Assembly (NCBI RefSeq): GCF_000003815.2
Contig: NC_049993.1
Coordinates: 13,288,432-13,352,431 of the forward strand
Source: Branchiostoma floridae
Lineage: Eukaryota > Chordata > Leptocardii > Amphioxiformes > Branchiostomatidae
Direction of reading: 5' to 3'
Length of the DNA stretch: 64,000 nt
The notes under the pieces are model-generated. The model was not told where the DNA came from and searched no databases. It worked only from the letters and a program-made list of their open reading frames with translations. The translations under genes were made by a program, and so were the position numbers. Position 1 is the stretch's first letter, and each line of letters starts with the position of its first letter. This document shows positions 54,819 to 64,000 of the stretch, one piece after another.

Positions 54819-57800
54819 TTTGACAAGCGAGATGTCTGGACCGACGTTCAACTTCTGTGGGCATGACGTCATTATCCACGAGCAGCTGGCGGACTGTGGA
54901 GTTGGGGCGACGATCTGGGATTCGGTAGGGCACATCAATGTTCCCTCGTTCGTTCGTTATAGCCTCTACCAGGCATTCCTATGGGGATACAGGGGTTGTA
55001 GAATTCCGCAAAACTTTTGAGAATCGGGAAATTGACCAGGGGAGTCACGGACACGGTCCATGCTGCGCGGTCCATGCTGCGCGACTGACCAACTCTTTTG
55101 GTAGCAAAACTCCCCTGTTAAGTTATTATCTCTATAACAGCCAGCGAATTCAGTCTGGTAGAGACTACTTTCGCCAGTTCAGACACTTGTAGTACCTAGT
55201 AGCACATATCCAAGCTTCAAGTTTACTTGCTGTTTCTGTAGTAGAGTATATTTCTAGAAGAAGTGCATGGTTGCTAGCCCTTCACCACTTTTCTTGCCTG
55301 ATGTACTAGTACCTCCTCGAACATGGGACGTCCGCCCTTCCGAAAGACGCTGTAGTCCCAACCGACATGCCCTACCCAGGTGTAGAACCGGGGTACCTCA
55401 TCTACCAGCCAATTGGAAGCAAGAAGTTCAACTACGTACTATATGCGCTGCTATCAGTTGAGCCGCGGTTTACTAAAGAAGGTTTAAGACTTAGTGGCTT
55501 GTAAGGCCTTGATAGGGGTTGATACTGATAGGGATTTCACTTGACTTGAGCTAGCTATTTGTTATGACATAACTGGCAATGACAAACTGGAATAACTACA
55601 GAGTACGTTACAACAGATGACAGAATTTGACTCCACTGCTTTGAAACAGAACACTGGCAAAACTCAGCAGATATATGCACAGCCATTTATAATTCTGGGA
55701 AGCATTTCTCATAGCATTCTGTGATATATTGAGCTGTCAGTGGGATACTTGAGACGTACTTACGAACTGTACGAATTTCAGCGGGCGATGGTCAAGGAGG
55801 ATGACTTGTTGTCGCTTACTCAGGGCGCCATCCAGCGGAAACGATGGAATCATGCAGGGGTTAAAAGCTTTTTGCGACGTCTTAGAAGCGGAGCCGTTAT
55901 TCTATCCTTCTTTTCGTTACACAGGTTTTGCCTACGTAAAGCACATTCTATCGACGAAAGTTCACGACCACCATAGAATCAACAGCACTGCCCATGGAAG
56001 GTAACAGTGATCAGCGGAAGCTTTGGGGTTATTTCTCGGTTTTCAGAACGTCAATCATCATGATATTCATGGTGCTTGTCAGGAGCGGCTCCTGGCGGTT
56101 TGTTGTCAAACAGCAGCCTTTGCCTTGTCCAAACTTCAAGGACCACCGCCCTAGCCTGATCATGACTGAATCAAGCTTCTCGGAGGCCCAATCATGCCCG
56201 ACAGTAAGAGATTGTGTTCCACTTTCGTGGTTGCTCTGCAGCAACAAACTGCTAGTCGTCGACTCGTCGCTGTCTCTTTGTTGAACGCTGCAACTTTATA
56301 TTGTACTATATACTTACCCCTTTCTTTCTTTTCCTTCTCTCCTTTTCCCCCCAGTCATTTTTGTCAACCCCAATAGCGATTCACCTCATTCTTCACGCAG
56401 TGACTATATTAGATCAGAAGTCTACCTTTCAAAATATGTATTAATTTTTATGTCCGTTTTTTCAGTCGATCATACTGTCCCGGTTCATGGAACAAACAGA
56501 GCTGGAGTTGGAAGACAAGTCCGTGTTGGAGTTAGGAGCGGGAACTGGGCTAGTCAGTATTGTTGCAAGCCTATTGGGTAAGTAAACAAATGAATCCCCT
56601 GTCACATACAGCTAAGCATGGCATCCCGTAAGTCATCAGAAAGGTCATTTGTGGTTGTGAGTTGGCCGAGGACGTTGTCTACTGCTAATTTGGAATAGGG
56701 TGAATTCCAAGCTACTTCCAACTGAGCGCCGACCTTGCAATTGGTTGGGAAGTGCTCGTGAGCAAATTTGTGGGAATGTCTTGAACGCCAAGTTGACGAC
56801 CATATTTGTATCCAGCTGTGCTTGGGGGTGATTTGATTAGCAGTAGATCATATGTTTTAGAAAGCTTATGGCGTCCTCCGTCTCGTCTGAACAGGTGCTA
56901 AAGTGACGACCACGGATTGCGGGGAGACTCTCCCCTGCGCTCGGGGAAACGTGCCGAGAAACACCGAGCTCCGAGCCAAGCACGAGCCGGTCGTGCGCCG
57001 CCTGGAGTGGGGAACCACAGACCTGGACGACTTCGGTCCAAAGGTATACGCTTGTTGTTGTCCTACCGAAATCCATAGTACACGCCTGTTGTTGTTTAAC
57101 AATTCATTCAGAAGCTTTTTTTCCTGGAAAATGTAGGTGAAATATTAGGTTGGTGGGACGGTGAAGAGTCTGGACCTGTAAATTTGGTAAGAACATAAGC
57201 AAACATGTTGGCACCGTTTAGGCTTGTGAGGACCTCTATTTGAAATGGTCAGTCCCTAACATGACGTCACAGATTCAAAATGGCGCCACCATATGAAACT
57301 TTGTGATATTTTTCTGCCGTATAGAAAATCTTAAAATTGAAATTTTTTTGATACTTGTACCGTTGTACGTAAGCTTAGCATAAAAAATACAGTTTTAACT
57401 GGACTTTTTAAAACTCTGTCATCCCCACCGTACCCATACTATCATTTCTAGTAGTTATCTTTAGACCGGTGTGCCAAATTATCTCAAAGAGCCACACCCC
57501 CAATCAAATCAGGCAACAGTGCCAGTTCGGAGGCTGAAATTTAATATGCTTTCTCCTTAACATACATATCGAGATACTGTATTGGTTGAATTTTTATGAA
57601 AGAAATTCTGACACCATAAATTTGCCTATTTTTTATCATATTGAATACGTATTTACAATTTTCAATGTTCTCTCCAGTACGACTACATCATGGGATCCGA
57701 CATTATCTACAAAGAGGAGACCTTCCAAGATCTGTACAAGACCATCATGCACCTGGCCGGAGCGGAAACAGTTCTGTACCTAGCCGGAAGGATCCGGTTC

Positions 57801-57917
57801 TCCGTAGACGAAGACTTTCTGGACACGTTAAAACACGACTTCTACCTCAGCTGTGTTTATGAAGACACAGACAGAGAGGTGTACATATATCGTGGCGAAA
57901 AGTTGAGAAATTCATGA
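54819..57917 (+). CDS. METTL21A: METTL21-family protein lysine methyltransferase, 5' end incomplete
   Basis: A SAM-dependent seven-beta-strand methyltransferase that trimethylates lysine on proteins such as HSP70 or eEF1A, depending on subfamily. Exons 54819-54924, 56466-56577, 56895-57043 and 57678-57917 join in phase. From the first ATG (54,832) the product is 197 aa. Order: FNFCGHDVIIHEQLADCGVG and ATIWDS (the family's N-terminal signature), VLELGAGTGLVSIVA (motif I, GAGTG near 55-59), VTTTD (acidic motif II), LEWGTTDLDDF, and GSDIIY (post-II DxxY, 126-129), ending soon after VYIYRGEKL as METTL21A does. A clear acceptor (ttccacag) at 54,818 means at least one exon lies upstream; it may be coding, since relatives have about 15-20 more residues. 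Assignment to A rather than B or EEF1AKMT3 is a judgement. Confidence 0.9.
55195..55465 (+). repeat. Dispersed SINE-like repeat, copy 3 (longest)
   Basis: Ordered blocks 'ttacttgctgtttctgtagt', 'agagtatatttctagaag', 'gttgctagcccttcaccac', 'acctcctcgaacatgggacg', 'gaaagacgctgtagtcccaa', 'ccgacatgccctacccagg', then 'gaaccggggtacc' and 'accagccaattggaagcaag'. Extends the repeat at 18,575 and 39,690 by about 100 bp. In intron 1 of the METTL21-like gene. Confidence 0.75.
55740..56280 (+). other. Unassigned open frames in METTL21-like intron 1
   Basis: Two overlapping plus frames look protein-like: 55,740-55,976 (YLRRTYELYEFQRAMVKEDD..) and 55,801-56,004 (LKAFCDVLEAEPLFYPSF..). They could be one broken frame, for example a transposon or retrocopy fragment with a frameshift near 55,860. 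No domain recognised. Confidence 0.2.
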
Positions 57918-58189
57918 AAAATTAACAAAAACTGCTGTAAAACTATTCGACCAAGTTGCTTGAACAACTCAGGAACATTGTATACATTTAGTCTATAGCT
58001 TGTGGCTATGTACTTTTCTTGTCAACATCCAAGCGTCAAGTACCTCAAAGAATCCAATACACGTATCGAGAAGAGTAAGGGTGACCTGATGTTCGTAGCC
58101 ATAGATGGAAGTCGAAGCAAAGTTGCTTTGTACTTTCAGGTATCAAAAAAAAGCATTTATTATGCTTTGCCTCAAGCATTATGCTTCAG
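57918..58189 (+). other. 3' flank of the METTL21-like gene
   Basis: Probable 3' UTR without further features; an AATAAA-like string follows at about 58,553, beyond the TG tract. Confidence 0.35.
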
Positions 58190-58391
58190 GGAGAGAGAGA
58201 GAGAGAATCGGAAACGAAGAGAGAAAGTGTGTGGGTGCATGTGCGTTTGCGTGTGTGCATACGTGTGTGTGCGTGTATATGTGTGTGCGCACATGTGTGT
58301 ATATGTGTGTGTGCGTGTGTGTGTGTGTACGCGCGTGTGTGTGTGTGTGTGTGCGTGTGTGTGTGCATGTATGTGTGCGCATGTGTATGTA

Positions 58392-58424
<33 letters not shown>
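58190..58424. repeat. (GA)n then ~200-bp alternating TG/CG tract
   Basis: GA repeat at 58,190-58,204, then from about 58,226 to 58,424 mostly alternating purine-pyrimidine (tgtg, gcgc, tata interspersed). The alternating character is kept through most interruptions, so it is a good Z-DNA candidate. The many long ORFs here on both strands (poly-VC, poly-TH) are artefacts. Confidence 0.95.
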
Positions 58425-58425
<1 letters not shown>

Positions 58426-58429
58426 TTAG

Positions 58430-59750
58430 TTTGTACACTGTGGGAGAGCAGGTGAGAGAATGTTTGTAAATGATGATACGCAATTCAACTTCCCTTTGTT
58501 TTTAGCCGCTGAATATTGTTGCAAGTGTGTAATAGTAATAATAATTAAAAAAAAATAAAATGTTGATATACGTATAAATGATCAAGCCTGTCTCAGTTTT
58601 TCCCTGCCATTATCTATTCTATCAGCCTTGGATTGCTAGGCCTCCAGTCGGGTGGAAAAGGACGCATGAGGTCAACGGAAGGTCCAGGATGTGTGCCGGG
58701 GTTTAGTCACCTTGGGCCGCAGGCGTCTTTAACTGTCCCTTTCCCATCCGGGGCGGTGCCCTCCCCTGTATTGTACTATTGTTGTGACGTAATGCAGATA
58801 CGTACTACTAGACTAAGTATTACTCACAACGTACGTACATTTAATTTGGTACATCAGTATCTCACAAAGACGGCATAAGAAGGAGGGTGAGTACATATTC
58901 TCAGTACTTGTAAGTAGTTGACGTATGAATCATTTCTCAGCGTTAGATCTGTCAAAATAGCCCCATTCACATTAATATGTTTGTTATCTTCAACCAAAAA
59001 TATGTTATTCTTACCTGAGCCAAATTTCTGTAATACCACGACCCGACAAAAATGTATACATAGAAGTACTAGTCGTGTATGAGAAGGTGTTGTTTTATGT
59101 TAGCTGTACTCTGAACTGTATCTTAGAGCTGATATTTTTTAACCCCGTGCAACCATAACCAGTCCACCGTGGATTGGCCGGGGTTTCTTCGGGGCAAGAG
59201 AAGCTTTCCGCCGCAGGGATAATCTTTTGTACGCGGTAGTTGTACGTATTTGACACGGTTGGAGTTCAATTGACCAACCCTAAAAAACTCATGCCACCTA
59301 GAACTACTACCGGGTGCCAAAGATCATACTGCACCCGAAGAAAGCTTCTCATGCTCCAAAGAAAGTCTAGCCAATTCACGTTAAACTAGATGTCATTATA
59401 TGATATTTTGTGATTTAGAGAGGAAAAGATAGCGACGGAAAAGTCAATATATGGTGGTCAATTCAGTCTTTGGGACAATATTTTCATCTACAATTGTGTT
59501 AACCAACAGATTAAGAACAATTGAGCTGAATTTAAACTGCAAGAAGAATTCGTGTTTAGTCGGAAAATGTCTCATTTTGTTGAACGTACGTCGTGGGAAA
59601 AATCCAGGTTTGTGGGCGAAGTCTGCAGACGCCATTGTTGGTGGGTTGAAGGACCAGTTTTCAGACCATATATAGATTCATAATTGTTGTTGGCCTCAGA
59701 TGACCTTGTTGTCGCTATGCGACTGCGGCTTAATGACCTGTGACTCAACA
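58430..59750. other. Intergenic sequence, no recognisable gene
   Basis: Contains short ORFs only. A minus-strand frame at 59,123-59,320 looks mildly protein-like but has no motif or splice context. Confidence 0.35.
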
Positions 59751-59754
59751 TATG

Positions 59755-60240
59755 CATGATGGCCTTGTGGTTAGGATTGAAAGGTTATGGGTTCGAACCC
59801 CGGGCTCTAGCATGTTCAAATATCGTGTCCTTGCTTATGGAAAGGCACACTCGATTGGGTATCTAGCTTCGAATGTTTTTTTCTTTCTTTGATGGAATGT
59901 GCAGCCCTTGGTCATGTGTATCTGTATCTGTATCCATATAGCCGGTATAACTACCCTTCGGCGTAACACACAAGCTTCGCAGGCACGCGGCGCGACAGCA
60001 GCTGGTTGTATTACACTGAACGATCCGTTACGACTTTTGCACATCTATCTGCAAGCTTTCTTTGAAACTATCCAGAGAAGATGCCCATGCTGTGCTTGGT
60101 GATGTGTTTTACGGGATTTAACGTCAAATCTAAAGTACGTTAAAAGAACCCACCACACTTATGGAAAAGAGTAGGGATTCTTCCTGTGTGAGTGGATCAA
60201 AACTTACAGTCTGATATTACGCAGCTGCAGCTTGTACCTA
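59755..60240 (+). repeat. tRNA-headed SINE
   Basis: A tRNA-like head: A-box-like 'atggccttgtggtta' at 59,758 and a perfect B box 'ggttcgaaccc' at 59,790-59,800, spaced as in a polymerase III promoter. It is followed by 'gtccttgcttatggaaagg' and a downstream body ending with 'cgttaaaagaacccaccaca' and 'atggaaaagagtagggattc'. It does not fold as a complete tRNA. Length about 480 bp. Confidence 0.7.
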
Positions 60241-60382
60241 CTGTACAAAGGAAAAGTGTTACGCCTTGAGGTGGTTTGAACTAATATATAATGAATGACA
60301 AGTAATTTCCATGGCTAGAAATTATGACATTCTCTTATAATTTCTGTTCTAAATGAAAATCTTGAAATTCTTTTACTTTCAG

Positions 60383-60463
60383 AACCCGACCGTTGGCGAT
60401 AATTTCAAAGGAAAGTCTAGTGAATTTCAACATTCAGTGTGAATCTTTAGTACATATAACAAC
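60383..60463 (+). other. 5' UTR exon segment of the second PTCHD3-like gene
   Basis: An acceptor (ttttactttcag) ends at 60,382, 81 bp before the start codon, so an upstream non-coding exon is likely. The same layout, AG then UTR then 'aacaacATGAT', is seen at the paralogue (AG near 41,683). Confidence 0.5.
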
Positions 60464-63400
60464 ATGATCGCGAAATACATCGATGTAGTGTTCGGACGTG
60501 TGTTTTACAACTTGGGTAAGACAGTCGCCAGATGGCCGGCTCCTTTCGTTCTCTTACCGCTGGTCGCTTCGGGACTTCTCGGCTACTTCGGTCTGAGCCA
60601 AATCGTCATAGACGACGCCTACATCTTCGTTCCCGACGACGGCCGAGCGTTACCGGACGGGGAGGCGTTAACAGCGGCCGGCTTCTCTCCGTCAGGTGAC
60701 GCCGTGACGGAGCTAATCGTCCAGGCTAGAGACGGCGGCGACGTACTCTTTAGAGACGACGTCGTCGAAGAGGTATGTAACGACCGTGACCTTTATTTGC
60801 TGTGTGAATAAAGCATGATTAGGTTAGGCCATATGGGAGGCGGGGCTTGCATAAATTAGCTAGAATAGGTAAGTCCTGATTGGCTAGTGAGAGTAGCCAT
60901 ATTGTCACCTGATTGGCTAGTGGGAGTAACCAATGTTCACATGTCCTTGAGACTCAGGTACATGTTGGTTAATCTCTCTGTAGTTTGTAAATTGTATACA
61001 CTGTAGTATAACACTTATACCTACTATCTCTGTATCGTATATAGACCTGGCCATGGTATATCTGACACATTATCCCAAGACTTGTATCTGTACACTCACT
61101 GTAAGCTGTATAGACTGAAGTAACTTTGTGCTATGGATTATGATTATCTAATATAGATCATAGGACCCAATCCTCTACATGTTACAGGTGCTACGACTGC
61201 ATCACGATCTGACAACTGCAAACACAACGTCGGGAGAAACCTTCGCCTCTCTCTGTTTCCGCGACCCCTCTACTACTAAATGCGTTCTGAGTGGAATTCT
61301 ACACTTAATGGTATCATTCGGTTCAGGATCCAAGCTTAGATCTTCTACGAACCTGATCTACCCTTACCACAACCCCGACAGAGCAAACTTCAACATCGGC
61401 ACGTACTTTGGAAGCGAACTTGGCGGGGTAGAACTTAGCACAGACAATAGGACAATCCTATCCAGTAAGGCGCTTCACCTTGTTTACAACGTGCAAACAA
61501 ATCTTGGCCAATGGATTGACACATTTCGTCAAGTGTGTTCAAGATTCGAGTCCGAGAAAATCACCGTCAACTACCTCACTGTCAGTTCGGTTGACGATGA
61601 TGTAGCCAGTTTGCCGCCTAGAGTAGCTGTGTACATTGGAGCGGCCATAGGGTTGCTGATTGTTTTCTCTGTGTTTTCGTGTATGATGCTGGACTGGGTT
61701 CTCACCAAGCCGTGGTTGGCGGTGATAGGCGTGTTGTCGGCCGTTCTCGCCATCGTCTCGTCTATCGGAGTGGTGCTCCTGGCTGGAGAATCCTTCTCTT
61801 CACTCACAACAGCGATACCGTTCCTGCTACTAGGTAAGACGCCCCTGAGGCGTCGCCAAAAAAACACTGCTTCGCGATAACAGTTTGTCAGTGTCCTTAT
61901 ATATGAACCGCCATAGGTTAAGCCGAGACGTCAAAACCAGCCGAATTATAACCTCTGCTTGGACATTAGGCATATCGCACCTCTCTAGACTAAACGAATA
62001 TCCTATGGCGTTTCAATAGTTTGAGAACTTAAAAGAGCGTTGTTAGAACACTGACCGTCAAACTTCTATCGCGAAGCAGTATTTTTTGGCGACGCCTCAG
62101 TGGCGGAGGTACTGAAGGACACGTATCTTCTTCTTTATAAATCCCGGCAATTAATTATGGGTTTGCAATAGTAAAACCTGTTTTGTTTCATGATTGCCCT
62201 TGTTGTTTAGGTATCGGTGTGGACGACATGTTCGTCATGATCGCCGCCTGGCGGAAGTGTGACGTAACACTTCCGGTGCAGGAGCGCATGGGACGTGCCA
62301 TGTCAGACGCGGGGGTGTCCATAACCATCACGTCTATCACCGACTGCCTGGCGTTCGTCGCCGGCGTCATGAACGTGTTTCCCTCCGTGCGGCTCTTCTG
62401 TATCTACGCTTCCGTGGGGGTCGCCTTTGATTTCTTGTATCAGGTATACGTTATACATAAAACATTATGGTTTGGCCATGTTGGTTCTATTATAAGGATG
62501 CCATCCTCTGGGAACCCCAAAATTGGTGCGATCGCGTGAATAAAGCAATGTCTTTATCAAGAAATCTAAGTGGTCAGGAAGGTTGCACACAGGGTATGGT
62601 ATAACGAACAATAGATTCTTTATTTTTGTTCTTTCTCAACTTCCTCTTTGACATTGGAATTAACTTCGACACTCTACAACATTAGTATCCGTTTCCCGAC
62701 ATTATTTTTTCAATGCACGGCATATATTGCATATACTTGTTAATTTTGCGGTCTTGGAGGAAACTTCAAGTCTAGTGATAGTGGACTCATAACAATGAAA
62801 CAAAACGTCTTAAAAATCCATTTATCATTTGCACTTTTTCAAAGTTTTCAACAAAAATACTAGGTGGCGAACCAAAACAGAAATGTAAATCAGAATAAAC
62901 ACGGATATTTTGATATGAGATGTTTTCACTTAAATTTTTCTTTCCGCTTCCAGATCACCTTCTTCGCTGCCTTCATGTCCCTGACCGGGCGCCGAGAGCG
63001 GGCCAACCGCCACTGCTTCACCTGCTTACCCGTCCTCCCCAAATCACAGGCACAGGACAAGAGCGCCGCCTACCGACTCTGTTGCGCAGCGGGCGTGTCC
63101 AAACAAGAAGGCGTATTCGACAACCCCTCCTCTGAAGAGTTCAACAAAGATCCTTTGCTAAACCGGTTATTGTACAATTACCTCGTTCCTTTTATCCTGA
63201 AACCTTGGTCAAAATTGGTCATATTTCTCTTATACGCTGCATATCTTGGGGTAGCGATTTGGGGGTGCCTTCAAATCCGTATAGGCCTTCAATACCAAAA
63301 TGTGGTAGCGGACGATTCACACGTACGGGGCTATTACGACGCAGAAGAAACGCATTTTCAAAAATACGGCCGCAAAGTAGACATCTTTGTAACCGAGCCA

Positions 63401-64000
63401 CAGGAATATTGGACAATAGACGTGCAACAGGCTCTTTTGGACAAACTAAAAGCTTTCGACCAGAGCCAGTATTTCTATGACACCTCAGAGACCTCAGAAG
63501 TCTGGTTACGAGATTATCTTCGCTTTCTGAATCAGACTGGCAACTCTCATGCAGCCACCAACAAAACGTCGTTTTTGCAAATTCTGATTTCTCAGTTTTT
63601 GCCAACGGTCGGGCGGGAGTATTACGGGTCTTTGAATTTTGCAGACAATAATACTGGTATAACAGCGTCCAGATTTTTTGTTATACCGAAAGACGTAACC
63701 ACAAGTGAAAGAGGGAAACTTATGATGATAGAGGCTCGTAGCATCGCAGAACGCGAACCTCTGAGAATGAGAGCGTACAGTTTTGACTTCTTTCTATCAG
63801 ATCAAGTCGTGACGATCCTCCCAAGCACGCTGCAAACTGTGGGCATTGCCGTAGCGATCATGTTCGTGGTGTGCTTCCTTCTGATTCCGCATTGTGGTGC
63901 TACTTTCCTCATCACCTTTGCTCTTGTATCCATCAACGTGGGTCTTGTGGGATACATGACGTTGTGGGGGATAAATTTAGACCTTGTCTCTGTTCTCTCT
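60464..64000 (+). CDS. PTCHD3: Second PTCHD3-like gene, 3' end cut by the window
   Basis: Paralogue of the gene at 37,098-41,569 with the same architecture. Exons 60464-60772, 61188-61833, 62211-62443 and 62954 to beyond the window end; phases 0, 1, 0. The fourth exon stays open to 64,000. It opens MIAKYIDVVFGRVFYNLG and has TM1 (WPAPFVLLPLVASGLLGYF), an ectodomain with ANTTSG, the sterol-sensing domain (VYIGAAIGLLIVFSVFSCMM), GIGVDDMFVMIAAWRKC in exon 3, and the second ectodomain with YFYDTSET and the shared FLNQTGNSHAATNKT. The second and third introns match the paralogue's positions, but the first falls after EE at residue 103, not at residue 72. No frameshift or stop, so probably functional. 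Confidence 0.92.
61846..62104. mobile_element. MITE with ~34-bp TIRs in intron 2 of the second PTCHD3-like gene
   Basis: 'cctgaggcgtcgccaaaaaa' then 'acactgcttcgcgata' at 61,847-61,882 pairs with 'tatcgcgaagcagtattttt' then 'tggcgacgcctcag' at 62,067-62,101. The tip 'ttttggcgacgcc' resembles the motif at 8,562, 36,995 and 49,980. It begins only 13 bp after the exon 2 donor. About 255 bp, non-coding. Confidence 0.88.

Noticed and set aside
59755-59830. Functional tRNA gene
   Set aside because: A and B boxes are present but the acceptor stem and cloverleaf do not pair; the sequence continues into a SINE body.
60464-64000. NPC1 or Patched itself rather than PTCHD3-like
   Set aside because: Lacks the cysteine-rich NPC1 N-domain and the longer Patched ectodomains; length and the compact exon layout fit PTCHD3-like proteins, and the first exon opens directly on TM1.

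Overview
The window looks like animal nuclear DNA, most likely from an invertebrate chordate of the amphioxus (Branchiostoma) type. Genes are intron-rich with GT-AG introns, the encoded proteins resemble vertebrate families (SLC1 glutamate transporter, PTCHD3-like, TRMT13, METTL21), and non-coding DNA is packed with short terminal-inverted-repeat (TIR) elements, tRNA-headed SINE-like repeats and one CR1-like LINE. The species is inferred from style; no single sequence proves it. All exon models were built by hand from frame, splice sites and family resemblance.

Layout. 1-9,380: no intact gene. It holds a three-copy AT-rich repeat with a foldback insert (2.3-4.1 kb), a 32/34-bp minisatellite (4.4-4.5 kb), two duplicated exon-like modules on the minus strand (4.9-5.5 kb), a broken histone H4-derived sequence under an array of six CCAAT boxes (5.9-6.4 kb) and a (CA)41 tract. 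9,381-23,736, minus: a complete 10-exon excitatory amino acid transporter (538 aa). 23,737-28,196: TIR elements and duplicated repeats. 28,352-35,358, plus: a four-exon gene for a small unrecognised 187-aa protein; its last intron holds a 5'-truncated LINE with an intact reverse-transcriptase frame, bracketed by an imperfect inverted repeat. A possible membrane-protein exon lies head-to-head with it. 37,098-41,569, minus: a complete four-exon PTCHD3-like gene (945 aa). 43,832-51,217, plus: a complete 13-exon TRMT13 gene (520 aa). 54,819-57,917, plus: a METTL21-like lysine methyltransferase (at least 197 aa, first exon not found). 60,464-64,000, plus: a second PTCHD3-like gene, cut by the window end.

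The genes do not form one pathway. The most coherent relationship is the pair of PTCHD3-like paralogues in opposite orientation on either side of TRMT13 and the METTL21-like gene; they share start context and two intron positions but differ in the place of their first coding intron. I found no bacterial-type operon, CRISPR array, rRNA or convincing intact tRNA. The observations most worth following are the H4-derived relic with a promoter-like CCAAT array and a new splice donor, the LINE inside a palindrome, and the relocated intron in the PTCHD3 pair.
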